Shown: positions 24,681-34,110 of the stretch, in pieces
Numbering within the stretch: position 1 is the stretch's first letter
Layout of the letters: every line of letters starts with the position of its first letter
NCBI GenBank assembly: GCA_002418265.1
Contig: DIDS01000033.1
Span: 51,984-106,920 of the forward strand
Reading direction: 5' to 3'
DNA length: 54,937 nt
From: Acidimicrobiia bacterium UBA5794
Lineage (GTDB): Bacteria > Actinomycetota > Acidimicrobiia > Spongiisociales > UBA5794
Translations under genes and position numbers: made by a program
The notes under the pieces: model-generated
Told to the model about the DNA's origin: nothing
Database searches by the model: none
What the model saw: the letters and a program-made list of their open reading frames with translations, nothing else

Positions 24681-26201
24681 CTATGCGTTTGCAAGTATTT
24701 CGATCTCAAACCATGCAACCCACGACGGGCTCTTCCGTGTCTCGACCTTGACCTTCTCGACGCGCTCCCACACCGGATCAGCAGTGATGGTGATAGGGGT
24801 GCCGTCACGTGTCACTCCGGTCAGCTCCCCAAGCAGCGTCCACTTTCCGTCCACCCAGCCGAGCACCCGATGTGTCGTCTCGCCTTCTGGGTATTGCGAC
24901 GGAGTGAGACGAATGGCCGAGATCGTGCTCGGTCCATCGAGGGTGATCTCGATCCACTGAATGGCATCGTCGCCAGCGGACCAGTGGGTACCGGCATCAC
25001 CGTCAACGGCGCGCCAGCTGTCGGCACCCACCTCGGTTGAGGATGCCGACGTTGGACGGCCCAGAGCGAGGTTGTTGGCCAATTGCTCGGGTGTGAATCC
25101 GAGGTGGTCATGGTTCTCAAAGAAGGTCAGCACCATGTTGGTGAAGGTCCATGGCGTCGTCTCGGGCAGCACCCTGTCGGGATGATCCATCCACGACTGA
25201 AACAACACGTGGGGCGGCAGACGCCCCGCAACCGCTTCATATGCCTTTACGCGCTCCCCCGCAATGGCGAGCCAACGATCGTCGCTGATGTCAGCACCAT
25301 TGCCGGTGAAAATGATCCCAACCGGTACGCCGAAGGTTCTCCCGAACTCGACAATGGTTCTGGCATCTGATTCCCATCCACTCCGGGCCCAGTCGATGTC
25401 GAGATGCAGAAAGGCCAGGTCGTATCCGTTCACCTCCCGGAACGTTTCAAGCCACGACGTGTACGTCTCAGCGTCCGTAGGAGTGGGGGTCGGCTCAGTA
25501 TCCCCTACGACAATGTTGGGAAAAGAGGAGCGCATGACATCGACGTACTCTCCGACCTCGGCGGCGACGGTTGCGGCATCCCAATGGCAGGCGTTGGGAC
25601 CGTCGTAGATCGAGGCGTAGTAGTACGGCTCGTCAAGAGCAATGGCATCGATCCGACCACCCGCCTCCTGGATGCGAGCTGCGATCTGCCTCCCCTCATT
25701 CTTGCCGGCGAATCCCTCGATGCCTTCACCGCAATCAGTCGTTGCATCAAGCGGTCCCGCCTCAATCGCCAGAGCGAGACCCATCGATGCGATTGCGGCC
25801 ACCGCGGTCTTGAGCTGTGCGTCGCTGGCGTGGGCGCCGACCCATTCGCCGTAAAGCTTGAAAACCTGAAGATGGCCGATCGTTTGCACCCACGGTGCAC
25901 CCGGGGCAAAGAGGTCCATGAAGTCCTCCGAGCCAATGAATGGTCGGCCAGCACTCGTCGGCATGGGTGGAAGAGGTACAAACCAGCTGAGATCGCCAGT
26001 GAAATCCGGTGCGGGAGGCATGGTTGTTGTCGTTGGTGCGACCGAGGTTGGTGCCGTTGACGTCGACAGTGTTGTCGATGAACCTGCCATGGTGGGGACA
26101 GTCTGAGGCACTATCACACCGGTAGTGGTGCCTGCTGGTTCTGCACTGCTGCACGCGGCGAGGAAGACGAAGATGGTCGCGACACCCCGGCGATAACGCA
26201 T
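24681..26201 (-). CDS. Secreted lipoprotein with TIM-barrel-like and F5/8 (discoidin) domains
   Basis: This 506-residue protein has a lipoprotein signal (MRYRRGVATIFVFLAACSS, Cys near residue 17), a Thr/Pro-rich linker (about residues 20-65), and a middle domain. The middle domain has QVFKLYGEWVGAH, DAIALDEPYYYAS and FLHLDIDW, resembling a glycoside-hydrolase-type barrel with acidic residues at strand ends. The C-terminal part (about 380-506), NNLALGRPTSASSTEVGADSW to ARFEIEIL-like strands, has the discoidin jellyroll pattern that often binds sugars. It may bind or cut an extracellular polysaccharide. The exact family of the barrel is not recognised. Confidence 0.7.
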   Translation of the reverse strand: MRYRRGVATIFVFLAACSSAEPAGTTTGVIVPQTVPTMAGSSTTLSTSTAPTSVAPTTTTMPPAPDFTGDLSWFVPLPPMPTSAGRPFIGSEDFMDLFAPGAPWVQTIGHLQVFKLYGEWVGAHASDAQLKTAVAAIASMGLALAIEAGPLDATTDCGEGIEGFAGKNEGRQIAARIQEAGGRIDAIALDEPYYYASIYDGPNACHWDAATVAAEVGEYVDVMRSSFPNIVVGDTEPTPTPTDAETYTSWLETFREVNGYDLAFLHLDIDWARSGWESDARTIVEFGRTFGVPVGIIFTGNGADISDDRWLAIAGERVKAYEAVAGRLPPHVLFQSWMDHPDRVLPETTPWTFTNMVLTFFENHDHLGFTPEQLANNLALGRPTSASSTEVGADSWRAVDGDAGTHWSAGDDAIQWIEITLDGPSTISAIRLTPSQYPEGETTHRVLGWVDGKWTLLGELTGVTRDGTPITITADPVWERVEKVKVETRKSPSWVAWFEIEILANA

Positions 26202-26298
26202 GGCTACAGGATACGAGCATTGGGGATGGGTCCATGGGATTCGGGAGCACCAGTGACCGGTACAATATTGAGCGAACACTCAAGAATTGGAACTGACC

Positions 26299-27594
26299 AT
26301 GGTCTCATCATCAACAGGACGACGAGTTGCGATCGTCGACGGACTTCGGACACCGTTCGCGAAATCTGGGACTGCGCTCGCTTCTCAAACAACGCTGGAG
26401 CTCTCCACGGCCGTCGTTACCGAGCTGCTCGCGCGGTCCGGTGTTGACCCGGCATCGGTGGACCGTGTCGTGTACGGTGCCGTCGTCCAAGATGTTGCCG
26501 CACCCAACATCGCCCGCGAGATCGTGCTTGCCGGACCGTTCCCCCAAACCGTGGATGCGTACTCGGTGAGTCGTGCATGTGCGACATCCACCCAGACAAC
26601 GGTGAACGCCGCACAGGCGATCATGCTGGGGGAAGCCGACATCGTCATTGCCGGGGGTGCAGACTCGCTCTCCAAACCACCGGTGACGTACTCGGATCGG
26701 TTTGTCGAATTGATGATGGCGGCTCAGGCGGCCAAAGACATGCCGACGAAGATCAGGACGTTCGCAAAGATCAGGCCGAAAGATCTTGTACCGATCCCTC
26801 CCGCGATAGCGGAGCGTTCGACGGGTGAAACCATGGGCGACTCGGCTGAGAAGATGGCGAAAGACAACGGCATCTCTCGTGAGGCTCAGGACGAATACGC
26901 CATCTCGTCACACACGAAGGCCTCCAACGCCTGGGCAGAGGGCATCTTCGACAACGAGGTGATGCCATACCGGATCCCACCGAAGTACACCACCACGGTC
27001 GCCAAGGACACCATCCCTCGATCAGACTCAACGATGGAGAAGCTGTCGACACTCCGCCCGGTATTCGACCGCAAGTACGGTTCCGTGACGGCGGCGAACT
27101 CCTCACCTCTCACCGATGGTGCAAGCGCCGTTCTTCTCATGGAAGAATCGGTCGCAAAGGCTTTGGGATACGAGCCTCTTGCGTTCATCAGGTCATACGG
27201 GTTCGCAGCACTGGACCCGAATTGGCAGCTCCTCATGGGACCTGCCTTTGCAACACCGATCGCCCTCGACCGGGCGGGAATGACACTCGACGACATCGAC
27301 GTCATCGACATGCACGAAGCATTCGCAGCCCAGGTGCTTTCCAATCTCCAGGCTTTTGCATCCGATGAGTTTGCGAAGAAACGGCTCGGACGCGACAAGG
27401 CAATCGGCGAGATCGATCCGTCGAAGTTCAATCTCTACGGAGGATCGATCTCACTCGGCCACCCCTTTGGTGCAACCGGCGTACGTCAGATCACGACGAT
27501 GGCGAATGAACTCAACCGACGCGGCGGCGGAACGGCGCTCATCACACAATGTGCCGCGGGCGGTCTCGGTGCCGCCATGGTGCTGGAGAAATGA
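26299..27594 (+). CDS. fadI: Acetyl-CoA acyltransferase (thiolase), FadI/FadA type
   Basis: This 431-residue thiolase has the nucleophile Cys in VSRACATSTQTTVN, the active His in GGSISLGHPFGATGVRQ and the second Cys in TQCAAGGLGAAMVLE. It cleaves 3-ketoacyl-CoA with CoA to give acetyl-CoA and a shortened acyl-CoA. It overlaps the beta-oxidation multifunctional gene by 4 nt, as in fadI-fadJ operons. ATG 26299 (MVSSSTGRRVAIVDG) begins the homology; an in-frame TTG at 26287 is not favoured. Confidence 0.92.
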   Translation: MVSSSTGRRVAIVDGLRTPFAKSGTALASQTTLELSTAVVTELLARSGVDPASVDRVVYGAVVQDVAAPNIAREIVLAGPFPQTVDAYSVSRACATSTQTTVNAAQAIMLGEADIVIAGGADSLSKPPVTYSDRFVELMMAAQAAKDMPTKIRTFAKIRPKDLVPIPPAIAERSTGETMGDSAEKMAKDNGISREAQDEYAISSHTKASNAWAEGIFDNEVMPYRIPPKYTTTVAKDTIPRSDSTMEKLSTLRPVFDRKYGSVTAANSSPLTDGASAVLLMEESVAKALGYEPLAFIRSYGFAALDPNWQLLMGPAFATPIALDRAGMTLDDIDVIDMHEAFAAQVLSNLQAFASDEFAKKRLGRDKAIGEIDPSKFNLYGGSISLGHPFGATGVRQITTMANELNRRGGGTALITQCAAGGLGAAMVLEK

Positions 27595-29744
27595 CGATGG
27601 ACTACAAGAACTATCACTTCGAGCTGACCGACCATGGCGTTGCCGTCGTTCTGATGGATCGCCACGATGAGACGATGAACACGCTCGGTGAGGAGTTCGT
27701 CAGGGAACTCGACACCGTCGTGACACGCCTTGAGGAGCCAGACGTCAAGGCCGTCGTCATCGGCTCGGCAAAGAAAGACTTCCTTGCCGGTGCAGACATC
27801 AAGATGTTCAGTGACATGGAAACGGCCGACGAAGCCGTCGAGGGGCTCCAGGCAATTCACAAGATCTACAACCGAATCGAGGCACTCCATCAGGTCGCTG
27901 ACAAGCCCGTCGTGGCTGCCATCAGTGGGGCGTGTCTTGGCGGCGGTCTTGAGTTGGCGCTGACTGCCTCGATGCGTATCTGCACCAACACTGCGCAGCT
28001 CGGTCAGCCAGAAGTCCAACTTGGACTGATTCCCGGAGCAGGGGGTACACAGCGTCTCCCTGCCCTCATCGGTATCCAAAACGGACTCGAGATGATTGTC
28101 ACCGGACGCCCGGTCCGGCCATACAAGGCCAAGAAAATGGGCTTGATCGACGAGATCGTCCCTTCTCAGATGCTCCTCGATATCGCCAAGCAGCGTGCCC
28201 TTGATGCGATCGGGAAACAACCCTCCAAGGACAGCATTCGCTCCAAGGTCAACGTCTCCGCCGTGAGAAATCTTGCCCTTGAGGGCAATCCCGCGGGGCG
28301 TAGGATGCTCTTCAAGAAGGCCACCGAGATGATGCTTGCCGAAACCGGCGGCAACTACCCCGCTCCAAGGCGTGCGATCGAAGCCATCCAGATAGGCGTC
28401 GACCATGGGCGGGCTGCGGGTGTGGCTGCCGAGATTCGGTTCTTCGCAGAACTGGTCAAGACCCCCGAGTCGGGAGCGCTTCGATCAATCTTCTTCGCAT
28501 CCCAGGAACTCAAGCGAGACACCGGTATCGACTCAGATGCCCGTCCACTTGACGTCGACAATGTCGCTGTCGTTGGGGGTGGACTGATGGGTGGAGGCAT
28601 TGCGGCCGTGTCGGCGATCAACGCCGGAGCAGACGTTCGGATCAAGGAGGTCAACGATGGTGGAGTCGGGCACGGCCTCGCCTACGTCGATCGCGTTCTT
28701 TCCAAGAGAGCCAAACGGCGGCGGATGAGTGACTTTGAGGTTGATCAGATCACCAACCGCGTCACCGGTTCGACCACGTGGGACGGGTTCGCACGGACGG
28801 ATCTCGTCATTGAGGCGGTATTCGAGGATCTCGAACTCAAGCGATCCATCGTCAAGGATGTTGAAGCGGTGGTCAGCAAGGACACGATCTTCGCATCAAA
28901 CACGTCCACCCTCCCCATCACTGAAATCGCCAAAGCGAGCGGTCGTCCCGACAAGATCGTGGGCATGCACTACTTTTCGCCAGTCGAAAAAATGCCGCTC
29001 CTTGAAGTTATCACGACGGAGAAGACGTCCGATGAGACGACCGCGACTGCCGTGGCTTTCGGCAAACGACAGGGCAAAACCGTGATCGTGGTCAACGATG
29101 GAACGGGGTTCTACACATCGCGCGTCCTTGGTCCGTACACCAATGAGGCGGGATTCCTCCTCGTTGAAGGTGCGTCCGTCGAGGACATCGACGGCGCAAT
29201 GAAGTCGTGGGGATTCCCGATTGGGCCGCTGCTGTTGGGCGACGAGGTCGGGATCGACGTCGGTGCCCACATCTCGGAAATCTTCCTCGATGCCTTCGGC
29301 GACCGCATGAAGGGTCCAGACATGATGGCCGCCCTTGTTGCCGATGACCGCAAGGGCCGCAAGAACGGCAAGGGCTTCTACATCTATGACAAGGGTGAGC
29401 GCAAAGGGGTCGACGATTCCGTCTATGGAGTGCTCGGTCTTGGTGAGCCGAAGGGGATGGCTCGGTCCGAGATCCAGGAGCGCCTGTCAATGGCGTTCCT
29501 CAACGAAGCTGCGTTGTGCCTTGAGGAGGGAATCCTTCGTTCCGCACGGGACGGGGACATCGGTGCCGTGTTCGGTCTTGGCTATCCCCCATTCCGCGGA
29601 GGACCGTTCTGGACGATCGACACGATGGGTGCCGACGTCGTCGTGAACAGGCTTGACGAACTTGTGGCAAAGCACGGCAAGCGCTTCACGCCAGCCCGGA
29701 TCCTGCGAGATCACGCCGAATCCGGTGCTCGGTTCCGAAGCTGA
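27591..29744 (+). CDS. fadJ: Fatty-acid oxidation multifunctional protein (enoyl-CoA hydratase/3-hydroxyacyl-CoA dehydrogenase)
   Basis: This 717-residue protein has an N-terminal crotonase domain (residues 1-200) with oxyanion elements FLAGADIKMF and GGGLELALTASMRI and the QPEVQLGLIPGAGGTQRLP block. An NAD site at about residue 320, VAVVGGGLMGGGIAAVSAI, is followed by GMHYFSPVEKMPLLEVI and the C-terminal dehydrogenase domain. It performs hydration and oxidation of enoyl-CoA; the upstream thiolase finishes the cycle. The ATGA overlap shows co-translation. ATG 27591 is used; ATG 27597 is also possible. Confidence 0.93.
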   Translation: MTMDYKNYHFELTDHGVAVVLMDRHDETMNTLGEEFVRELDTVVTRLEEPDVKAVVIGSAKKDFLAGADIKMFSDMETADEAVEGLQAIHKIYNRIEALHQVADKPVVAAISGACLGGGLELALTASMRICTNTAQLGQPEVQLGLIPGAGGTQRLPALIGIQNGLEMIVTGRPVRPYKAKKMGLIDEIVPSQMLLDIAKQRALDAIGKQPSKDSIRSKVNVSAVRNLALEGNPAGRRMLFKKATEMMLAETGGNYPAPRRAIEAIQIGVDHGRAAGVAAEIRFFAELVKTPESGALRSIFFASQELKRDTGIDSDARPLDVDNVAVVGGGLMGGGIAAVSAINAGADVRIKEVNDGGVGHGLAYVDRVLSKRAKRRRMSDFEVDQITNRVTGSTTWDGFARTDLVIEAVFEDLELKRSIVKDVEAVVSKDTIFASNTSTLPITEIAKASGRPDKIVGMHYFSPVEKMPLLEVITTEKTSDETTATAVAFGKRQGKTVIVVNDGTGFYTSRVLGPYTNEAGFLLVEGASVEDIDGAMKSWGFPIGPLLLGDEVGIDVGAHISEIFLDAFGDRMKGPDMMAALVADDRKGRKNGKGFYIYDKGERKGVDDSVYGVLGLGEPKGMARSEIQERLSMAFLNEAALCLEEGILRSARDGDIGAVFGLGYPPFRGGPFWTIDTMGADVVVNRLDELVAKHGKRFTPARILRDHAESGARFRS

Positions 29745-29793
29745 AACGGTCAGCCCTGGGCTTCTTGTTCGTACTGTGGGCCACAGTCGCGGG

Positions 29794-29825
29794 TTTTCAC
29801 AGTACTGGAACCCTGGGTACGCGGA
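29794..29825 (+). repeat. 32-nt dispersed repeat, copy 2
   Basis: This copy is 31/32 identical to the reverse complement of 22551-22582. It lies between convergent fadJ and gcvP, next to a palindrome ACTGTGG-G-CCACAGT (29772-29786). Both copies are intergenic. Confidence 0.75.
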
Positions 29826-29837
29826 GTTGGGTGACGG

Positions 29838-32672
29838 TCAGTCGTAGGACTCGATGGGGGGACATTGGCAGAAGACGTTGCGGTCACCGTAGGCGTTGTC
29901 GATTCGGCTGACCGGAACCCAGTACTTGTCATCCCGAAGGCTTCGAACCGGGTAGGCCGCCTGTTCTCTTGAATATGGCTTGTTCCACTCGGAAACCAGG
30001 AGATCCTCAGCAGGATGTGGCGAGTTGCGCAGAACCGAATCCTCCACCACAACCGTCCCGGCCGCGATCTCATCGATCTCAGTCTTGATCGCGATCATGG
30101 CGTCGATGAACCGATCAAGTTCGACGAGTGGCTCAGACTCGGTCGGTTCAATCATCAAGGTTCCGGGCACCGGGAATGACATGGTTGGAGCATGGAACCC
30201 GTAGTCGATGAGCCGCTTTGCGATGTCCTCGTTCGTGACCCCTGTTTCAGCTTCGATCTGTCGGATGTCGATGATGCACTCGTGGGCCACGAATCCACCC
30301 GGTCCCGTGTACAGCACGGGGTAGTGCGGTGCAAGCCTCGCAGCAACGTAGTTGGCAGACAGCACGGCTACTTCGGTGGCGTGACGCAGCCCCTCAGGTC
30401 CGAGCATTGCAATGTACATCCACGAGATCGCAAGCACACCCGCAGATCCCCACGGTGCGGCCGACACGGCACCGAGCCCATCCTCGGGACCTGCCAGGTC
30501 TGGAACAAGACCGTGGCCTGGCAGATACGGTGCCAGATGGCTTCTGACACCGATGGGTCCGACGCCCGGACCTCCTCCGCCGTGTGGGATTGCAAAGGTC
30601 TTGTGGAGGTTGAGATGTGATACATCGCTTCCAAACAAGCCTGGTTTCGCCAAACCAACCATTGCGTTGAGGTTCGCACCATCGAGGTACACCTGGCCAC
30701 CATGCTCGTGGACGATGTCGCAGACTTCTGTGATTGCCTCTTCGAACACACCATGGGTGGAGGGGTAGGTCACCATGATGGCTGCCAGGTTGTCGGCATG
30801 CTCGGTTGCCTTTGCCCTGAGATCATCGACGTCAATGGATCCGTCCTCATCGGACTTGATGACGACAACCTTCATCCCTGCCATTGATGCTGATGCGGGG
30901 TTGGTTCCGTGTGCGGACGATGGAATCAGGCAGATGTCGCGGTGACCCTCGCCATTGGCTTGGTGGAACCCGCGGATCGCCAGCAGGCCTGCGAACTCGC
31001 CCTGTGCTCCGGAGTTCGGCTGTACCGACACTGCGTCATACCCGGTGATCGATGCAAGCCACCCTTCAAGCAGTCCGATCATTTCGAGATAGCCCGTTGC
31101 CTGGTCCAGTGGCACGAACGGGTGCATGTCGGCGAATTCGGGCCATGAGATCGGTTCCATTTCGCTTGTTGCGTTCAACTTCATGGTGCATGACCCAAGC
31201 GGAATCATCGAACGGTCGAGGGCGATGTCTTTGTCTTGGAGCCGTCGCAGGTACCGCAGCATCTCCGTCTCTGTCCGGTACCGGTGGAACGTTGGATGTT
31301 CAAGGAACGCAGAGGTGCGTCGAAGGGTTGGTGGAATACCAACCGGTTCGCTGGCATCCGACCCGACACCGAAGACCTCACGCAGTGCGTTCAGATAGTC
31401 CTCCGTTGTCGTCTCGTCGATCGACACCGCAACGGTGTGCTGATCGACGGGCCTGAGGTTCATTTTTCGATGAAGCGCCTTTTCAATGGTCTCGTCCGCG
31501 TCGTCCACACGAATGGTCAATGTGTCGAACCACGAGCCGTTCACCACCTCGATGCCACCAGCCATAAGATCACCTGCGAGCGCCGATGTTTGGGAATGGA
31601 CACGCCCGGCGATCGCACGAAGCCCGTCCGGTCCGTGATACACGGCGTACATTCCCGCCATGACCGCAAGCAGGACCTGGGCGGTACAGATGTTCGACGT
31701 GGCTCGATCACGACGGATGTGCTGTTCACGGGTTTGGAGGGTGAGTCGGTAGCCGTTGCGATCCTTCGTGTCTTTTGACAGTCCGACCAACCGGCCAGGG
31801 AGTGAACGCTGATAGTCGTTGCGTGTCGCCATAAACCCTGCGTGTGGACCACCGAACATCATTGGGACACCGAAGCGCTGTGACGACCCAACAACGACAT
31901 CGGCACCGAGCTCACCTGCTGGTATCAGCAGCGTCGAAGCGAGCAGGTCAGTTACGACAGCAACCAAAGCACCCGCTGAGTGGCAGTGCTCGATGATTGG
32001 AGCAATATCAGGGATCACTCCCGAGGATCCTGGATACGCGAGGAGTGAGCCAAAGACCTCTTCTGGCACGAGGTCGGTGTTCGGATCTCCAATCACAAGG
32101 TCAAACCCAAGGGGTCGAGCGCGGGTGGCAACGACTTCTATGGTCTGTGGATGCAGATCCTGATCGACGAAGAACGTGTCGTTCTTGTTCCGTCCGACCC
32201 GCTTGACGAGGGTCATGGCCTCAGCGGCAGCGGTGGCCTCGTCGAGGAGGGAAGCGTTTGCGATGTCCATTGCGGTGAGATCACACACCGCCGTTTGGAA
32301 GTTGATGAGCGCTTCAAGCCTGCCCTGGGAGATCTCAGGCTGGTAAGGCGTGTAGGCGGTGTACCACCCGGGATTCTCAAGGATGTTTCGCTTGATGACA
32401 CCGGGGGTGATCGTCCCGTAGTAGCCAAGGCCGATGAAGGATCGGTACACGTCGTTCTTGTCTGCGATGTGGCGCAGGGTCTCGATGGCCTCATGTTCGG
32501 TGTAGGGACCCGCGACGTCAAGGGGGTCCTCAGTCCGGATGCTGGAGGGAACGGCTGCATCGACCAGATCGGCAACCGAATCGAGCCCCAAGACTTCGAG
32601 CATGCGTTCGACATCGGAGTCGGATGGTCCGATGTGACGATCGGCGAAGGACGCTGGCTGATAGGACGACAT
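29838..32672 (-). CDS. gcvP: Glycine dehydrogenase (decarboxylating), P-protein
   Basis: This 944-residue full-length P-protein has the PLP Lys in HLNLHKTFAIPHGGGGPG, the N-terminal RHIGPSDSDVERML start, and a fused two-half architecture. It decarboxylates glycine and passes the aminomethyl group to the H-protein. GcvT, GcvH and Lpd are not in this window. ATG 32672 is preceded by GAGGAG at good spacing. A tandem glycine riboswitch lies just upstream, so glycine itself most likely turns expression on. Formate-THF ligase is nearby, linking glycine and one-carbon metabolism. Confidence 0.96.
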   Translation of the reverse strand: MSSYQPASFADRHIGPSDSDVERMLEVLGLDSVADLVDAAVPSSIRTEDPLDVAGPYTEHEAIETLRHIADKNDVYRSFIGLGYYGTITPGVIKRNILENPGWYTAYTPYQPEISQGRLEALINFQTAVCDLTAMDIANASLLDEATAAAEAMTLVKRVGRNKNDTFFVDQDLHPQTIEVVATRARPLGFDLVIGDPNTDLVPEEVFGSLLAYPGSSGVIPDIAPIIEHCHSAGALVAVVTDLLASTLLIPAGELGADVVVGSSQRFGVPMMFGGPHAGFMATRNDYQRSLPGRLVGLSKDTKDRNGYRLTLQTREQHIRRDRATSNICTAQVLLAVMAGMYAVYHGPDGLRAIAGRVHSQTSALAGDLMAGGIEVVNGSWFDTLTIRVDDADETIEKALHRKMNLRPVDQHTVAVSIDETTTEDYLNALREVFGVGSDASEPVGIPPTLRRTSAFLEHPTFHRYRTETEMLRYLRRLQDKDIALDRSMIPLGSCTMKLNATSEMEPISWPEFADMHPFVPLDQATGYLEMIGLLEGWLASITGYDAVSVQPNSGAQGEFAGLLAIRGFHQANGEGHRDICLIPSSAHGTNPASASMAGMKVVVIKSDEDGSIDVDDLRAKATEHADNLAAIMVTYPSTHGVFEEAITEVCDIVHEHGGQVYLDGANLNAMVGLAKPGLFGSDVSHLNLHKTFAIPHGGGGPGVGPIGVRSHLAPYLPGHGLVPDLAGPEDGLGAVSAAPWGSAGVLAISWMYIAMLGPEGLRHATEVAVLSANYVAARLAPHYPVLYTGPGGFVAHECIIDIRQIEAETGVTNEDIAKRLIDYGFHAPTMSFPVPGTLMIEPTESEPLVELDRFIDAMIAIKTEIDEIAAGTVVVEDSVLRNSPHPAEDLLVSEWNKPYSREQAAYPVRSLRDDKYWVPVSRIDNAYGDRNVFCQCPPIESYD

Positions 32673-32708
32673 CTGGTTGCTCCTCACGACACGCGTTCAT
32701 GTTGAACC

Positions 32709-32866
32709 CCGTCTGTCTTGAAACCTGAGAGATTCACCGCAGTGCGGCTTTCCCCTTCGGTGAGGGCGGTCCCTGCTTTCCAGAGTGCCTGTTTCTTGCG
32801 GTCCGTGTGCCTGAGAGATTCCCGGGGCGGTTGCTCCTTCGGCGCCGGTGACCGGCTCTCCCGCAA
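32709..32866 (-). ncRNA. Tandem glycine riboswitch
   Basis: On the minus strand two glycine aptamers follow each other. The first begins GCGGGAGAGCC (32864-32854), contains GGCGCCGAAGGAGC and ends AATCTCTCAGG. The second contains CACCGAAGGGGAAAGCC and ends GAATCTCTCAGGTTTC (32735-32720). The repeated CCGAAGG and ATCTCTCAGG are the core glycine-binding motifs, and the short linker between aptamers is typical. It precedes gcvP directly. The expression platform probably lies between 32709 and 32673. Confidence 0.93.
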
Positions 32867-32925
32867 GACGTCAGCAGCGAGCCAAGGGTACCAGCGTTCC
32901 GTACTCGATGGCCTGCCCAGTATCG

Positions 32926-33996
32926 CTAGGCCTTCGCTGGAAGATCAGATGGCTTTCCGTAGCGCCGTTTGAAGAGAACGTAGGCAACCGCTCCGACAGG
33001 AATCGGGAGCCAGAATTGGAACAACCGATAGGCGAGCGTCGCCAAGGTGGCATCGGGTGCTGGGATGCCTGCAGCCACCAACATACCGACGAGGCCGAAC
33101 TCCACGAACCCGATCCCGCCGGGCGTTATCGGAATCATGCCGAGAACAGCAGATCCGGCAAATGCCACGAGAACGAGGCTTGGTCGTGGATGCGCACCGA
33201 TTGCATAGAGAGCCGTCACGAGAACGAGATACTCGAGCAGCCAATTCAATACCGCGGCGGCAAGTGCTTTGAACCATCGGACACCGAGGGCTTCCATGAC
33301 ATCGTTTCGGCGCTCGAGCCAATCCTCCGCTGTCGACGTCCATTCACGGTCAAGGCGCTTTGTCACCCATCTGCCGATACGTTCGATGAGGCGGCCAACC
33401 GACAGCAGCACCTTGTCGTACTTCACCAACGCAAATGCGACCGCAAACATGACGATGAACATTGCAGCCCCTGCGACTGCAACCGGAAGCAACCCCTCAG
33501 GAATCGGGGCAGAGAGCGCGGCAAGGAACAAAGCAACAGCTGGGAGAGAAAAGAGGACGAGATTCGAGATGAAAGCCGCAGCTGCGAGAGCGGTTGCGAC
33601 CTGCTGACGCGGAACACCCGACACAGACAGCATCTGAAAGAGGGTGGCTCCTGCAGCGACAACGCCACCGGGAATGACCTTTGCCAACGCATTGGAAACA
33701 AGCTGCGATGTCCCCACGAGGAACCAGCTCACGTTGAGAAGGGCGATCCTGTTGAGCTCCCACGCAGCAACCATGGTCCCAGACATGAAGACAGCCATCA
33801 GCGCGTACCACCACCACTCGACCGAAGCGAGTTTGTGGGATTCACTGAAAAAGCTGACCATGGTCGGGAAAAAGAGGTACAAGACCACGAGGAAGACAAG
33901 GAGATACAGAATTCTCGGAAGAATTCTTCTCCACAGGGGGCGCTGCAACGCAGGTGCCGGAAATGCTCCACTCGCCGAGTCGTTTGGGTCAGTCAT
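32926..33996 (-). CDS. Flippase-like / lysylphosphatidylglycerol synthase TM-family membrane protein
   Basis: This 356-residue protein has about eight helices. It contains the family patterns NRIALLNVSWFLVGTSQLVSNALAK, AKVIPGGVVAAGATLFQML and the C-terminal GMIPITPGGIGFVEFGLVGML, the PF03706-type glycine-rich motif. Such proteins act in lipid translocation or glycolipid synthesis. There is no catalytic MprF domain. ATG 33996 is chosen by similarity; an in-frame upstream codon at 34056 adds a poor extension. It is probably a single gene. Confidence 0.82.
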   Translation of the reverse strand: MTDPNDSASGAFPAPALQRPLWRRILPRILYLLVFLVVLYLFFPTMVSFFSESHKLASVEWWWYALMAVFMSGTMVAAWELNRIALLNVSWFLVGTSQLVSNALAKVIPGGVVAAGATLFQMLSVSGVPRQQVATALAAAAFISNLVLFSLPAVALFLAALSAPIPEGLLPVAVAGAAMFIVMFAVAFALVKYDKVLLSVGRLIERIGRWVTKRLDREWTSTAEDWLERRNDVMEALGVRWFKALAAAVLNWLLEYLVLVTALYAIGAHPRPSLVLVAFAGSAVLGMIPITPGGIGFVEFGLVGMLVAAGIPAPDATLATLAYRLFQFWLPIPVGAVAYVLFKRRYGKPSDLPAKA

Positions 33997-34110
33997 CGCA
34001 CGGTAAGTTAACCAGCCATCGTTTCGGTAGGCCGCACAATCCGCAACTCCACCCAATTCGTCTCACCCATCTGCCGCCTTGCTTGAGGAACGATCGACCA
34101 TTGGTTTCGT

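Noticed and set aside
23817..25040. 407-residue open frame on the plus strand
   Set aside because: It runs antisense to the MscS channel and the lipoprotein gene, with His/Arg/Asp-rich composition typical of shadow frames.
32848..34011. 387-residue open frame on the plus strand
   Set aside because: It is antisense to the flippase-like membrane protein. The translated sequence is very rich in charged residues and Cys and shows no domain.
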